The notes: a model not told the origin generated them from the letters alone. Counted from the first letter of the stretch, positions 52,584 to 62,137 are shown. The stretch: 64,000 bases of DNA from Stenotrophomonas sp. 169 (GCF_014621775.1 NZ_CP061204.1:1322501-1386500), one strand, 5' to 3'. Program-made: numbers and translations.

Positions 52584-53918
52584 GTGGCCCGTCACCGTTC
52601 CCGCATCGACCGTACCCCTTTCGAAACCGACATCCTCGACCTCAGCCACGACGGCCGCGGCGTTGCCCGCCGTGAAGGCGAGGGCGGCAAGGTCACCTTC
52701 ATCACCGGCGCCCTGCCCGGCGAGGTGGTGAAAGCCGAGCCGACCGCGCGCAGCAAGCATTTCGACCAGGCACGCACGGTCGAGGTCGTGCAGGCGTCGC
52801 CGCTGCGCGTGCAGCCGAAATGCCCGCATTTCGGTGTGTGCTCCGGCTGCGTGCTGCAGCACCTGGAGGAAAGCGAGCAGATCGTGGCCAAGCAGCGTGT
52901 GCTGATGGATAACCTGCAGCGCATCGGCCATGTGCAGCCGCAACAGGTGCTGCCGCCGCTGGTCGGTGAGAGCTGGGGCTACCGCCGCAAGGGCCGGTTC
53001 TCGGTGCGTCGCGTAGAGAAGAAAGACAAGACGCTGGTCGGTTTCCGCGAGCTGGATCCACGGTTCGTGGCGGACCTGTCGCAGTGCCTGACGGTGATTC
53101 CGGAGATCGGTCTGAAGGTCTCGGTGATCTCGGCGTTCGTCGAGTCGCTGGACGGCAAGCGCGACATCCCGCAGATCGAATTCATCGCAGGTGACGACGC
53201 CATCGTACTCACCATCCGCCACATGCAGCCACTCAGCGCGGCCGATCGTGCTGCGTGGACCGCGTTCGGGCAGGAGCACGGGTTTGCGATCTTCCTGCAG
53301 CCTGATGGCGTGGATTCGGTCCATCCGCTGTGGCCGCAGGAAGTGCCGCTGTCGTTCCGGCTGGCGCCGTGGGACATCGAGCTGGCGTTCCGCCCGCTGG
53401 ACTTCATCCAGGTCAATGCAAACCTGAACGTGAAGATGATCGAGCATGCGTTGGCATTGCTGGACGCCGGTCCGGATGAGCGGGTGCTGGACCTGTTCTG
53501 CGGCCTGGGCAACTTCACCCTGCCGCTGGCGCGCGGGGTGCGCGAAGTGGTGGGGGTGGAGGGCGATGCCGGGCTGGTGGCGCGGGCGAAGGACAATGCA
53601 CAGCGCAACGGGCTGGGCAACGCCAGCTTCCATGCCGCCGACCTCACCCAAGACCAGACCCAGGCGCCGTGGATGCTGGAAGGCTTCGACAAACTGCTGC
53701 TGGATCCGCCGCGCTCCGGCGCGATCGAAGTCCTGCAACAGCTGCCGCTGGAGCAGTTCAAGCGCATTGTCTACGTCAGCTGCCACCCGGGCTCGCTGGC
53801 GCGCGATGCCGGCTATCTGGTCAAGGAGCGCGGCTTCACCCTGGTCAGTGCGGGGGCGATGGACATGTTCCCGCACACCGCACACGTGGAAAGCATCGCG
53901 GTGTTCGAACGCCTGTGA
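52584..53918 (+). CDS. rlmD: 23S rRNA (uracil1939-C5)-methyltransferase RlmD
   Basis: A 444-residue enzyme (RumA) that methylates U1939. N-terminal TRAM domain (about 1-65), Fe-S cluster cysteines in CPHFGVCSGC and a further one in SQCLTV, SAM motif LDLFCGLGNFTLPLA, substrate-binding LLLDPPRSGA and catalytic Cys in YVSCHPGSLARD. Start is a GTG at 52584. A TGAGACAAT sequence about 40 bp upstream resembles that upstream of nagZ and could be a -10 region. Confidence 0.96.
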   Translation: MARHRSRIDRTPFETDILDLSHDGRGVARREGEGGKVTFITGALPGEVVKAEPTARSKHFDQARTVEVVQASPLRVQPKCPHFGVCSGCVLQHLEESEQIVAKQRVLMDNLQRIGHVQPQQVLPPLVGESWGYRRKGRFSVRRVEKKDKTLVGFRELDPRFVADLSQCLTVIPEIGLKVSVISAFVESLDGKRDIPQIEFIAGDDAIVLTIRHMQPLSAADRAAWTAFGQEHGFAIFLQPDGVDSVHPLWPQEVPLSFRLAPWDIELAFRPLDFIQVNANLNVKMIEHALALLDAGPDERVLDLFCGLGNFTLPLARGVREVVGVEGDAGLVARAKDNAQRNGLGNASFHAADLTQDQTQAPWMLEGFDKLLLDPPRSGAIEVLQQLPLEQFKRIVYVSCHPGSLARDAGYLVKERGFTLVSAGAMDMFPHTAHVESIAVFERL

Positions 53919-53973
53919 CCGGGCAGGGGCGTGACGCGCGTCTGTCGTCACGCCGTTGCTTCATAATCGCCGC

Positions 53974-54480
53974 ATGGGCATTGAAATCGAACGCAAATTC
54001 CTGGTGACCGGTGAAGGCTGGCGCGCTGCCGCGCACGCCGTCATCCCGATGGCGCAGGGCTACATCAACGACATGGGCGCGCTGGATCGCGGCGACCAGA
54101 ACGCGTCGGTGCGGGTGCGCATCGAAGGCGATGTTGCCGCGCTCAACCTTAAATCCCGCACGCTGGGCCGCAGCCGGCAGGAGTTCGAGTACCCGATCCC
54201 CCTCGACGACGCGCGGGCGCTGCTGGCGCTGTGCGTGGGTGGCCTGATCGACAAGCGCCGCCATCTGGTGCATCACGAAGGCCTGTTGTGGGAAGTGGAT
54301 GAGTTCCTGGGCGACAACGCCGGCCTGGTGGTTGCCGAAGTCGAACTGGACGATCCCGACCAGCCCGTACCGCTGCCCTCCTGGGCTGGCGAAGACGTGA
54401 CCGACCAGGCCCGCTACTACAACGTCGCCTTGGCCTCCCACCCCTACACCCGATGGCAAAAAGGGGACGGAGGGGATTAA
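53974..54480 (+). CDS. CYTH-domain triphosphate tunnel protein
   Basis: A 168-residue CYTH protein (adenylate cyclase CyaB / thiamine triphosphatase fold). The diagnostic ExExK opening is EIERKF (residues 4-9), followed by alternating basic and acidic strands of the tunnel (SVRVRIEGDVAALNLKSR; WEVDEFLGDNAGLVVAEVEL). Such proteins hydrolyse inorganic triphosphate or ThTP. Length is typical (about 155-165), but the last residues KGDGGD and the stop come from an inverted repeat, so the C-terminus carries a repeat-derived tail. The ATG at 53974 gives the conserved MGIEIERKF. Confidence 0.9.
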   Translation: MGIEIERKFLVTGEGWRAAAHAVIPMAQGYINDMGALDRGDQNASVRVRIEGDVAALNLKSRTLGRSRQEFEYPIPLDDARALLALCVGGLIDKRRHLVHHEGLLWEVDEFLGDNAGLVVAEVELDDPDQPVPLPSWAGEDVTDQARYYNVALASHPYTRWQKGDGGD

Positions 54481-54543
54481 GTCGTTTCTGGCTGTCGGAC
54501 CGCGGGCGGGGTGAACGCGACTTAATCCCCTCCGTCCCCTTTT
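54459..54543. repeat. Inverted repeat element with 26-bp arms (copy 2)
   Basis: Arms at 54459-54484 and 54518-54543 are identical to copy 1 (AAAAGGGGACGGAGGGG start) around a 33-nt loop unlike that of copy 1. The left arm encodes the end of the CYTH protein; the right arm ends in T6 and is 46 bp before nagZ, so it may terminate the upstream transcript. Confidence 0.92.
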
Positions 54544-54589
54544 TTGAGTGGCTCTGAGACAATGCGGCGCCCGGAGTGGAGACCTGACC

Positions 54590-55597
54590 ATGCTGCTGAT
54601 CGGCGTTGCCGGAACTGAACTGACTGCGCAGGAGCGTGACTGGCTGCAGCACGATGCGGTGGCCGGCGTGGTGTTGTTCAAGCGGAATTTCCAGGACCGG
54701 CAGCAGGTGGCAGCGTTGTCCGCTGCCATCCGTGACGCGGCGCCGCGCCCGCAGTTGATCTGCGTGGACCAGGAGGGGGGGCGCGTGCAGCGCTTCCGCG
54801 AGGGCTACAGTGCGCTGCCGCCGCTGCAACAGCTCGGCGCCGGTTATGCGGACGATCCGCAGGCGGCGCTGGCCCGGGCCGAACAGCACGCCTGGCTGAT
54901 GGCCAGCGAGATACGTGCCAGTGGCGTCGACCTCAGCTTTGCACCCGTCGTGGACCTCGGCCATGGCAACCATGCGATCGGCGATCGTGCCTTCAGCGAT
55001 GATCCGCAGACCGTCGCGGCGTTCACCGCGGCGTATGTCCGTGGCATGCACAGCGCCGGCATGGCCGCCACGCTCAAGCATTTCCCGGGACACGGCACGG
55101 TCATCGAGGACACCCACGTGGACACCGCGATTGATCCCCGTGGGCTGGACGAGCTGCGCGCGCGCGACCTGGTCCCCTTCGTCGCGGGCATCGACGCGGG
55201 CGCCGATGCCGTGATGATGGCGCATGTGGTCTACCCCCGTGTAGCGTCCGAGCCGGCAGGCTACTCGCGGCGCTGGATCGAGGAGATCCTCCGCGGCGAA
55301 ATGGGCTTCCGTGGCGTCGTGTTCTCCGACGACATCGGCATGGCGGCTTCGTTCAGCGCCGGTGGAGTGAAGGCGCGCGTGGACGCGCACCTCGACGCGG
55401 GGTGCGATGTCGTGCTGGTATGCCATCCTGAACTGGTGGAAGAATCCCTGCGTGCGGTCGAACACCGCACCTGCAACACCGCCGCGCTGCTGGGCCTGAT
55501 CGGCCGCGGCGCGCTTGGCTGGGACGGCCTGTTGGCCGACGCCCGCCATGGCGATACACGAACCCATCTGCTTGAACTTTCTGGAAGAACCGTCTGA
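54590..55597 (+). CDS. nagZ: Beta-N-acetylhexosaminidase (peptidoglycan recycling)
   Basis: A 335-residue cytoplasmic GH3 glycosidase that removes GlcNAc from anhydro-muropeptides. VDQEGGRVQRF, the GH3 motif KHFPGHG (followed by the catalytic His/Asp loop VIEDTHVD) and the nucleophile in FSDDIGM are intact. Length fits (E. coli NagZ 341). Its products influence AmpC-type beta-lactamase induction in Stenotrophomonas. The ATG at 54590 follows GGAGTGGAGA. It overlaps hpt by one base (TGATG), forming nagZ-hpt-mtiP. Confidence 0.96.
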   Translation: MLLIGVAGTELTAQERDWLQHDAVAGVVLFKRNFQDRQQVAALSAAIRDAAPRPQLICVDQEGGRVQRFREGYSALPPLQQLGAGYADDPQAALARAEQHAWLMASEIRASGVDLSFAPVVDLGHGNHAIGDRAFSDDPQTVAAFTAAYVRGMHSAGMAATLKHFPGHGTVIEDTHVDTAIDPRGLDELRARDLVPFVAGIDAGADAVMMAHVVYPRVASEPAGYSRRWIEEILRGEMGFRGVVFSDDIGMAASFSAGGVKARVDAHLDAGCDVVLVCHPELVEESLRAVEHRTCNTAALLGLIGRGALGWDGLLADARHGDTRTHLLELSGRTV

Positions 55598-56154
55598 TGC
55601 CCAACCTCACCATCTCCCAGGCGCTGGAACAGGCCGACCTGCTGGTCGACCGCGCCACCATCGACCAGGCCATCGGCCGCATTGCCGACGCCATCGCGGC
55701 GGACTACAAGGGCGAAGTGCCGCTGTTCCTGTCGATCATGCACGGTGCGCTGCCGTTCGCCGGCCAGCTCGCACTGGAGCTGGGTGCCCGTGGCCAGGAC
55801 GTGCAGTTCGATTACCTGCATGCCACGCGCTACCGGGGTGAGACCACCGGCGGCGACCTGGTGTGGAAGCACAAGCCGGCCACCGCGCTGTTCGGTCGCC
55901 GGGTGCTGCTCGTCGATGACATCCTCGATGAGGGCTATACGCTGCAGGGCGTGCGCACGTGGTGCCTGGAACAGGGCGCCACCGACGTGCGTATCGCCGC
56001 GCTGACGGTCAAGCAGCACGACCGCGCGCTGCCGGACGTGCACGCCGATTACGCGGGCGTGGACCTGCCGGACCGCTATGTATTCGGCTTCGGCATGGAC
56101 GTGAACGAGACGCTGCGCTGCCTGCCGGCCATCTATGCGATGAAGGAAGGCTGA
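55597..56154 (+). CDS. hpt: Hypoxanthine phosphoribosyltransferase
   Basis: A 185-residue purine salvage enzyme converting hypoxanthine (or guanine) and PRPP to IMP (GMP). The PRPP motif VLLVDDILDEGYTL and the N-terminal flexible loop (HATRYRGETTGG) are present, as is the C-terminal VFGFGMDV base-binding loop. It overlaps nagZ and mtiP by one base at each side (TGATG), so the three are co-translated. It likely uses hypoxanthine made by MtiP. Confidence 0.93.
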   Translation: MPNLTISQALEQADLLVDRATIDQAIGRIADAIAADYKGEVPLFLSIMHGALPFAGQLALELGARGQDVQFDYLHATRYRGETTGGDLVWKHKPATALFGRRVLLVDDILDEGYTLQGVRTWCLEQGATDVRIAALTVKQHDRALPDVHADYAGVDLPDRYVFGFGMDVNETLRCLPAIYAMKEG

Positions 56155-56900
56155 TGCAGCAGATCGCATTGGCGGTCATCGGCGGGACGGGCGTGTATTC
56201 GCTCGCCCAGTTGGACGACGTGCAGACGCACCAGGTCGATACCCGCTACGGCACCCCCTCCGGCCCGATCCGCGTCGGCACGCTGCTGGGCCATCGCGTG
56301 GCGTTCCTCGCCCGGCACGGCGAGGGGCACTCGCTGCCGCCGCACAAGATCAATTACCGGGCCAACCTGGCGGCCCTGCAGCAGATCGGCGCGCAGCGCG
56401 TGCTGGCGCTGAATACGGTCGGCGGTATCGGCGATGCCTTCGGTCCGCGCGTGCTGGCCTGTCCGGACCAGCTGATCGATTACACGTGGGGGCGTATTTC
56501 CACCCTGTGTGAAGAACCGGGCAGCGAGGTGCTGCACGTGGATTTCGGCCACCCCTACACGCCGATGCTGCGGAGCAAAATTCTCGCCGCCGCAAAAGTG
56601 ACTGGTGTCACAGTCCACGACGGCGGCTGTTACGGCGCGACCCAGGGTCCACGGCTGGAAACCAGCGCGGAAATCGCGCGCATGCGGCGGGATGGGTGCG
56701 ATCTGGTCGGCATGACCGGAATGCCCGAAGCAGCCCTCGCCCGCGAGCTCGGACTGGACTATGCCTGCCTCGCAATTGTGGCCAATTGGGCCGCTGGGTG
56801 TGGGTCCGGAGAGGAAATCACCATGGCCGAAGTGCTCGCCAATGTGCAGGCTGCGTCCAACGGATTGCCCGAATTGATTGGTGAATTGGCACGGGGGTGA
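56154..56900 (+). CDS. mtiP: S-methyl-5'-thioinosine phosphorylase
   Basis: A 248-residue PNP/MTAP-family phosphorylase. Phosphate-binding GGTGVYSL and [18 protein letters not shown], and the nucleoside loop [13 protein letters not shown] with MTGMPEA, are visible. In Pseudomonas the equivalent gene next to nagZ (PA3004) acts on methylthioinosine from AHL and polyamine metabolism, yielding hypoxanthine; the adjacent hpt fits this specificity rather than MTA phosphorylase. Its start overlaps the hpt stop by one base. Exact specificity is inferred from context. Confidence 0.9.
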   Translation: MQQIALAVIGGTGVYSLAQLDDVQTHQVDTRYGTPSGPIRVGTLLGHRVAFLARHGEGHSLPPHKINYRANLAALQQIGAQRVLALNTVGGIGDAFGPRVLACPDQLIDYTWGRISTLCEEPGSEVLHVDFGHPYTPMLRSKILAAAKVTGVTVHDGGCYGATQGPRLETSAEIARMRRDGCDLVGMTGMPEAALARELGLDYACLAIVANWAAGCGSGEEITMAEVLANVQAASNGLPELIGELARG

Positions 56901-56989
56901 TTGTCATCCTCGGGCAAGGTTTGCATACTCGCCCAGTGCGCAGGGTTTTTGCGCACACCACCCATTCATTGCAAAGGTCTCGCATCAAC

Positions 56990-57193
56990 ATGGCAACAGG
57001 TACCGTTAAGTGGTTCAACGACGCCAAAGGATTTGGCTTTATTACTCCGGACGACGGCGGCGCTGATCTGTTCGCGCACTTCTCCGCCATCTCTGGCAGC
57101 GGCTTCAAGTCCCTGCAGGAAGGCCAGAAAGTGACCTTCGAAAAGACCCAGGGCCCGAAGGGCGACCAGGCTTCCAACATCCAGGCTGCCTGA
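56990..57193 (+). CDS. cspA: Cold-shock protein (CspA family)
   Basis: A 67-residue single-domain RNA/DNA chaperone. RNP1 KGFGFITPD and RNP2 DLFAHFSAI are intact, opening [13 protein letters not shown]. The ATG at 56990 with AAAGG 12 bp upstream gives the normal family length; an in-frame extension from 56897 is not conserved. It has its own terminator and is separated from mtiP by 89 bp, which may hold a 5' leader. Confidence 0.97.
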   Translation: MATGTVKWFNDAKGFGFITPDDGGADLFAHFSAISGSGFKSLQEGQKVTFEKTQGPKGDQASNIQAA

Positions 57194-57212
57194 TTTCCGC
57201 GTCTGCGTGTTG

Positions 57213-57241
57213 AAAAACCCCGCTTCGGCGGGGTTTTTTTT
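57213..57241 (+). terminator. Rho-independent terminator after cspA
   Basis: AAAAACCCCGC-TTC-GGCGGGG followed by eight T residues. Confidence 0.95.
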
Positions 57242-57272
57242 GCCCGCTGCGCAGATCAGGCACACTCTCCGA

Positions 57273-58553
57273 ATGGACTCCCGCATGCGCATCGCCGTCA
57301 TCGGCTACGGAACCGCCGGCCAGGCATTGGCCATCCTGCTGGGGCGTGACGACCATCACGTCGATATCTTCGAACGGGCACCCGCGCCGGGCCCGGTGGG
57401 CGCCGGGTTCCTGCTCCAGCCCAGTGGCCTGCAGGTGCTGTGGCGCATGGGGCTGCTGGATGCGGTGCGCGCGCACGCGGCCCCGGTGCACCGCCTGCAC
57501 GGCGATACGCCCTGCGGGCGGGCGGTGATGGACATGGGCTACGACGGGCTGGATCCGCGCCTGCACGGGCTGGGCATGCAGCGCGGCGCGCTGTTCCAGC
57601 TGCTGGACCAGGCACGTGAAGGCACCGGTGCCCTGCACGCGGGCACCGCCATTACCGCGGTGGACAGCGAACGCGGCCTGCTGCGTGACGCGCAGGGGCG
57701 GCAGCATGGCCCCTATGATCTGGTCATCGCCGCCGACGGCTCCGCCTCGGCGCTGCGCGCGCAGGTGGGCGGCACCACCCTGGACCGGGTGTATCCCTGG
57801 GGCGCCCTGTGGTGCCTGCTGCCTGCCGAAGACTGGCCCCACGTGAATGAGCTCAGGCAGCGCTACGTCGCCGCGCGCAAGATGATCGGGCTGCTGCCGG
57901 TGGGCACCCGGCCCGGAGATGACACGCCGCGGCTGAGCTTCTTCTGGAGCCTGCCGTGCCACGACTTCGCGCGCTGGGAGCAGGACGGCCTGCAGCCGTG
58001 GCTGGATGAACTCCACGCGTTGTGGCCCGAAGCGGGGCCCCGCTTTGCCCACCTGCAGGACGCCGGCCAGCTTGCCCGCGCCAGTTACCGCGATGCCGTC
58101 GTGCACCGCTGGCACACGGGGCGGCTGGTGCTGGCCGGCGATGCAGCGCATTCGATGAGCCCGCAATTGGGGCAGGGGGTCAACATGGCCCTGATGGATG
58201 CGCTGGTGCTGCGTGACGCGCTGCGGGTGCACGGGCGCGGCGAGGCGGCGTTGCAGGCCTATCAGGCCCAGCGGCGTGCCCACGTGGCCGTGTACCAGCG
58301 CTGGAGCCGCTGGCTGACGCCGCTGTTCCAGTCTGATCGCGATGCCTGGGCAAAGGCGCGTGACGTCCTGCTGGGCCCGATGGGGCGCATGCCGGGAGGG
58401 CGCGGCCACATGCTGCGCGTGCTCAGCGGCACCCAGCAGGGGTGGCTGGGTACGTTGCCGTTGGAGGCCGCATTCATCGATGCGCTTGAACGGCGTCCTG
58501 CGGCGTCCGTGGACACGCCGCTGCCGCCTGATGTTAATGCCGCACTGCAATAA
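57273..58553 (+). CDS. FAD-dependent monooxygenase (PHBH/UbiH-like)
   Basis: A 426-residue flavoprotein hydroxylase. The Rossmann motif is IGYGTAGQALAILL near residue 10, the second FAD/NADPH motif includes IAADGSASALR, and the GD motif is LAGDAAHSMSPQLGQGVNMA (about 290-310). Relatives hydroxylate aromatic or quinone-like compounds using NAD(P)H and O2. The substrate is unknown; no ubiquinone genes are next to it. Start codons at 57273 and 57285 are both possible; I use the first. It follows the cspA terminator and is probably a single-gene unit. Confidence 0.88.
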   Translation: MDSRMRIAVIGYGTAGQALAILLGRDDHHVDIFERAPAPGPVGAGFLLQPSGLQVLWRMGLLDAVRAHAAPVHRLHGDTPCGRAVMDMGYDGLDPRLHGLGMQRGALFQLLDQAREGTGALHAGTAITAVDSERGLLRDAQGRQHGPYDLVIAADGSASALRAQVGGTTLDRVYPWGALWCLLPAEDWPHVNELRQRYVAARKMIGLLPVGTRPGDDTPRLSFFWSLPCHDFARWEQDGLQPWLDELHALWPEAGPRFAHLQDAGQLARASYRDAVVHRWHTGRLVLAGDAAHSMSPQLGQGVNMALMDALVLRDALRVHGRGEAALQAYQAQRRAHVAVYQRWSRWLTPLFQSDRDAWAKARDVLLGPMGRMPGGRGHMLRVLSGTQQGWLGTLPLEAAFIDALERRPAASVDTPLPPDVNAALQ

Positions 58554-58705
58554 GTTGACAGCCGGCTCACCTGCCTCGTGGCACAAGTAGGGGGTACGCA
58601 CACGCGTGTGGCCCCTGTGATACGTGATCCTGCATCGCGCACCGCCTGCGGCCCGGCGCTGCTGCCCCAGTTGGCTCGGGTGAGCCGAATGCAAAGGAGT
58701 CTGTC

Positions 58706-58972
58706 ATGTTGTTCTCGGCCGAAGCGCTGGAATCGGAAATCTGCAAGCTGCGCGGACTGTTGCAGATGCTGCACGAAGACCAGCCGGACGTGCTCGAAGA
58801 CGTGTTCGAGTTCCATGTCGGTAGTCTGATCAGCCATTCTTCGCCAGAGCACCACGGGTATGTCCGTACCTGCGCACAGGAAATGCTCGCGACCATCCGC
58901 GCATTGCCCCGGCGGGTGGAAGGGCGTGAGGTGGATTTTCGGTTGATGCCTGAGATGCTCGCCGTCGCCTGA
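58706..58972 (+). CDS. Small conserved-looking protein of unknown function
   Basis: An 88-residue acidic helical protein with no signal or membrane segment. Notable stretches are LESEICKLRGLLQMLHEDQ (amphipathic helix) and HSSPEHHGYVRTC. AAAGGAG lies 8 bp before the ATG, which is strong support for translation. I do not recognise a family. It is preceded by 152 bp without a gene and followed by convergent pdeM. Confidence 0.7.
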   Translation: MLFSAEALESEICKLRGLLQMLHEDQPDVLEDVFEFHVGSLISHSSPEHHGYVRTCAQEMLATIRALPRRVEGREVDFRLMPEMLAVA

Positions 58973-59040
58973 AGCACCACCCCCCACCAGTAGGATCCCG
59001 TGAGCGATGCGCGCGGGGCCCACCCCGGGCGCAGGACCTG

Positions 59041-59691
59041 CTAAACGCGCTTTGGCAGCAGAAACACCGCCCCATCCCCGCAGGCCGCCATCTGCTCGCC
59101 CGTCTGCAGGCGCGGCACCACGCCGGCAGTGAAGGCCGAGAAGGCCGGCAGCACCGTCATGTGTCCACGCAGCCAGAATGCCGGTAGTCGTCGCGGCAGG
59201 CCAGGCAGCGCAGCCTGCGGGTGCAGGTGGCCCGCAATCACATGCGTGCCGTCCTCGGCCGGTTCCGGCTCATGCCGCAGCACGAAGGGCCCGAGCATCG
59301 CTTGGCGCTCATGCACGTCCACCGCCAGCGTCGCCTTGGACAGGGCGCGATCGTGATTGCCACGCACCACATGGACCTGCAGGCCGGGCTGCTGCTCGCG
59401 CCAGCCCAGCCACTGCGCATGCCATGGGGCGCGATGCACCGGGCCGTGCAGCACGTCTCCCAGGATCCAAAGCTGATTGCAGTCGGTGCGCTCTACCAAC
59501 TGCTGCAGACGCTGCAGGTCGCTGTGGGTGCCGCCCACCGGCAAGGCAATGCCGGCGCGGCGGAAGATGTCCGCCTTGCCCAGGTGCAGGTCGGCGATCA
59601 GCACCGCGCCGCGCTGGGGAAGCCACAGCGCACGCTCGCCCAGCAGCACCGCCTCTTCGTCCCCCAGGTGCACGCGTACGTCATCGTCCAT
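59041..59691 (-). CDS. pdeM: Ligase-associated phosphoesterase PdeM
   Basis: A 216-residue metallophosphoesterase. Motifs ADLHLGK, LGDVLHG, RGNHDRAL and GHLHP give all metal ligands. It is the MPE component of the bacterial four-gene repair cluster and should be a Mn-dependent phosphodiesterase/endonuclease on DNA. The start at 59691 follows GGAGAAG and lies within the Lhr gene by 11 bp, so its translation is coupled. Confidence 0.93.
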   Translation of the reverse strand: MDDDVRVHLGDEEAVLLGERALWLPQRGAVLIADLHLGKADIFRRAGIALPVGGTHSDLQRLQQLVERTDCNQLWILGDVLHGPVHRAPWHAQWLGWREQQPGLQVHVVRGNHDRALSKATLAVDVHERQAMLGPFVLRHEPEPAEDGTHVIAGHLHPQAALPGLPRRLPAFWLRGHMTVLPAFSAFTAGVVPRLQTGEQMAACGDGAVFLLPKRV

Positions 59692-62137
59692 GCCGCTTCT
59701 CCAGTTGCTGCGACGCACGCAGCACCCGCGTGCGCCAGTCTTCGTTGCTCAGCTGGCCGCGCAGGCGCTCGGCCCACAGCGGGAAGCCCAGTGGCGTGAG
59801 TGAGGTCGGCGCACGCAGGCACAGGGCCCGTGCACCCAGCCGCTGCAACGTCGCGTGCAGTCCGTCGATGTCCAGGCTGTCATGCAGCACTTCGTGCTCG
59901 GCCAACTGCAGCAGCATGTGATCGGGATCGTGCTCGCGCAGTACGTCATACAGCAGGCCTGACGATGCCTGCAGTTGGCGCAGCGAACGCGGCATGCCAC
60001 CGGGCAGGCTGGGTACCAGCAGGCCGGCGACGCGGGCAATGCCGCGGAACTGGCGGCGTGCCAGTTCGCCCAGGTTGACCGCCGCGCGCAGGTCATCCAG
60101 CAGGCCGTCGGCGGACAGCAGGGCGCGCCACTGCAGTTCGTCGAGCGCCTGCGGCAGCGCCGGGGCCAGCACCAGGCCATGGTCGTTCACCGCGTAGCCG
60201 ATGCTGTTGCGCTGCAGCCGCGTGCAGCGCAATGCCAGCAGGGCCGCCAGGGCCTCGTGCACATGGCGGCCGGCAAAGGGATACAGGAACAGGAACTGGC
60301 CCTCGCGCCGACGCACGTCTTCGATCAGCACATGGGCCGGCGACGGACGCGCCGACAGCCGCTCCTGCAGGCCCAGCAGCGGGTGCAGCCACTGCGACTC
60401 GGGGCTGTCGTCGGCGCCGCCGAGCACGGCCTCCAGTTCGCGCCCCAGCGATGGGGACAGCGCCAACTGGCCACCCTGCCAGCGCGGTACCGCCCCCTCG
60501 CCGCCACGGGCAAGGCGCACGTAGGCGGTCATGTCCTGCAGCTTCACCAGTTCCAGCAGTCGGCCCGCGAACTGGAAGCGGTCGCCGCGGCGCAGGCGGC
60601 TGGCGAACTGTTCCTCCACTGCGCCCAACCCGCCGCCGCGCATGAACTGCACGCGTACGCTGCCGTCACTGCTGATGGTGCCGATCGACAGCCGATGGCG
60701 CAGCGCCTGGCGGCGGTCATGCACGCGGTACTGGCCATCGTCGTCGCGCACCACCTTGTGGAAGTCAGGGTACTGCGACAACGCGCGACCGCCCTGCACG
60801 ATGAACTCGAGTACGGCCTGCCAGTGTGCATCGGTGACCTCGGCGAAGGCATGGGTGCGGCGCACCTGCGCCAACAGCGCGTCGGCCTCGAAGCCGCCGG
60901 CCAGGGCGCGGCTGATGCAGTGTTGCGCCAGCACGTCCAGCGACAACTGCAACGGCCGCCGCGCTTCCACCACGCCGTCGTCCAGCGCGCGGCGGACGGC
61001 GGCATATTCGGCAAGCTCCAATGCGTGGCTGGGAATGCACACGATCTCGCCACTGGCGCCGGGGCGGTGGCGGGCGCGACCGGCGCGTTGCCGCAAGCGC
61101 GCCACGCCCTTCGGGCTGCCCAGTTGCAGCACCTGGTCGACTTCGGGAAAGTCCACGCCCAGGTCAAGGCTGGAGGTGGCCACCACGCAGCGCAGCGTGC
61201 CGCCACGCAGGCCATCTTCCACCTGCTGGCGCAGGGCCGGGTCCAGCGAGCCGTGGTGCAGGGCCAGGGTGTGCAGGTCTTCCGGCCACACGGCGGCCAA
61301 TGCCTGATGCCACAGCTCGGCCTGCGCGCGGGTGTTGGTGAACAGCAGGCTGCTGCGTGCAGCCATCACCGTCTGCAGCACGCGCGGCAGCTGGCGCAGC
61401 CCGAGATGGCCGGCCCAGGGAAAGCGTTCGCCGGGCTCGGGCAGCAGGCTGCGCACGCGCACCGGGCGCGGCCGCGCGCCTTCCACGCTCAGTGCATCGT
61501 GACGATCAGGCAGCAGCACCGCACGGGCCTGATCAAGGTTGCCGAGGGTGGCAGACAGCCCCCAAAGCTGCACCGCGGGAGCGGCATCGCGCAGCAGTGC
61601 CAGGTTGAGCTGCAGCAGCACACCGCGTTTGCTGCCCAGCAGCTCGTGCCATTCGTCGACGACGATGCAGCGCAGCTGGCGCATGCGGGCCAGCGTATCG
61701 GGGTAGCTCAGCAACAGCGCCAGCGATTCCGGCGTGGTCACCAGCACGTCCAGCCGTCCTTCGCGCGCCAGGCGTTTGTCACGGCTGCTGGCGTCGCCGC
61801 TGCGCAGGCCCACCTGCCAGTCGAGGCCGATGGCCTTCAGCGGCTCCTGGAGCGCGCGTGCGGTGTCGGTGGCCAGCGCGCGCAGGGGCGTCACCCACAG
61901 CACCTGCAACGGCCGTATGGCGCTGCGACGGGCCGGTGTGGGCAATGGATCCAGCAGGGCCTGCAACAGCGGTCCGCCGAACATCGCCAGCGTCTTGCCG
62001 CTGCCGGTGGGCGTGTGCAGCAGGCCGGAGGCACCGCCCAGGTAGTGCCGCCACATCGTGCGCTGGAACGGCAGCGGGCGCCATCCACGTTCGCTGAAGA
62101 ATCCCGTCAAACGGGCCAGCGCCTCGCTTCGGGTCAT
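59681..62137 (-). CDS. Ligase-associated Lhr-type DEXH-box DNA helicase
   Basis: An 818-residue superfamily 2 helicase of the Lhr-Core group. Walker A is TPTGSGKTLAMF, box II VDEWHEL (a DEWH variant), box III SATLGN and box VI QRAGRARHR. A winged helix and the Lhr-specific core domain follow (to about 800). It unwinds 3'-tailed duplexes, favouring RNA:DNA hybrids, in studied relatives. Its start codon overlaps the ligase stop by four bases (ATGA), and it overlaps pdeM by 11 bp. Part of the exonuclease-ligase-helicase-phosphoesterase operon. Confidence 0.94.
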   Translation of the reverse strand: MTRSEALARLTGFFSERGWRPLPFQRTMWRHYLGGASGLLHTPTGSGKTLAMFGGPLLQALLDPLPTPARRSAIRPLQVLWVTPLRALATDTARALQEPLKAIGLDWQVGLRSGDASSRDKRLAREGRLDVLVTTPESLALLLSYPDTLARMRQLRCIVVDEWHELLGSKRGVLLQLNLALLRDAAPAVQLWGLSATLGNLDQARAVLLPDRHDALSVEGARPRPVRVRSLLPEPGERFPWAGHLGLRQLPRVLQTVMAARSSLLFTNTRAQAELWHQALAAVWPEDLHTLALHHGSLDPALRQQVEDGLRGGTLRCVVATSSLDLGVDFPEVDQVLQLGSPKGVARLRQRAGRARHRPGASGEIVCIPSHALELAEYAAVRRALDDGVVEARRPLQLSLDVLAQHCISRALAGGFEADALLAQVRRTHAFAEVTDAHWQAVLEFIVQGGRALSQYPDFHKVVRDDDGQYRVHDRRQALRHRLSIGTISSDGSVRVQFMRGGGLGAVEEQFASRLRRGDRFQFAGRLLELVKLQDMTAYVRLARGGEGAVPRWQGGQLALSPSLGRELEAVLGGADDSPESQWLHPLLGLQERLSARPSPAHVLIEDVRRREGQFLFLYPFAGRHVHEALAALLALRCTRLQRNSIGYAVNDHGLVLAPALPQALDELQWRALLSADGLLDDLRAAVNLGELARRQFRGIARVAGLLVPSLPGGMPRSLRQLQASSGLLYDVLREHDPDHMLLQLAEHEVLHDSLDIDGLHATLQRLGARALCLRAPTSLTPLGFPLWAERLRGQLSNEDWRTRVLRASQQLEKRHGR

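Noticed and set aside
51723..53951. 742-codon minus-strand frame including the REC-HPt gene
   Set aside because: Only the part from 52457 down is a recognisable protein with a good ribosome-binding site; the rest is antisense to rlmD.
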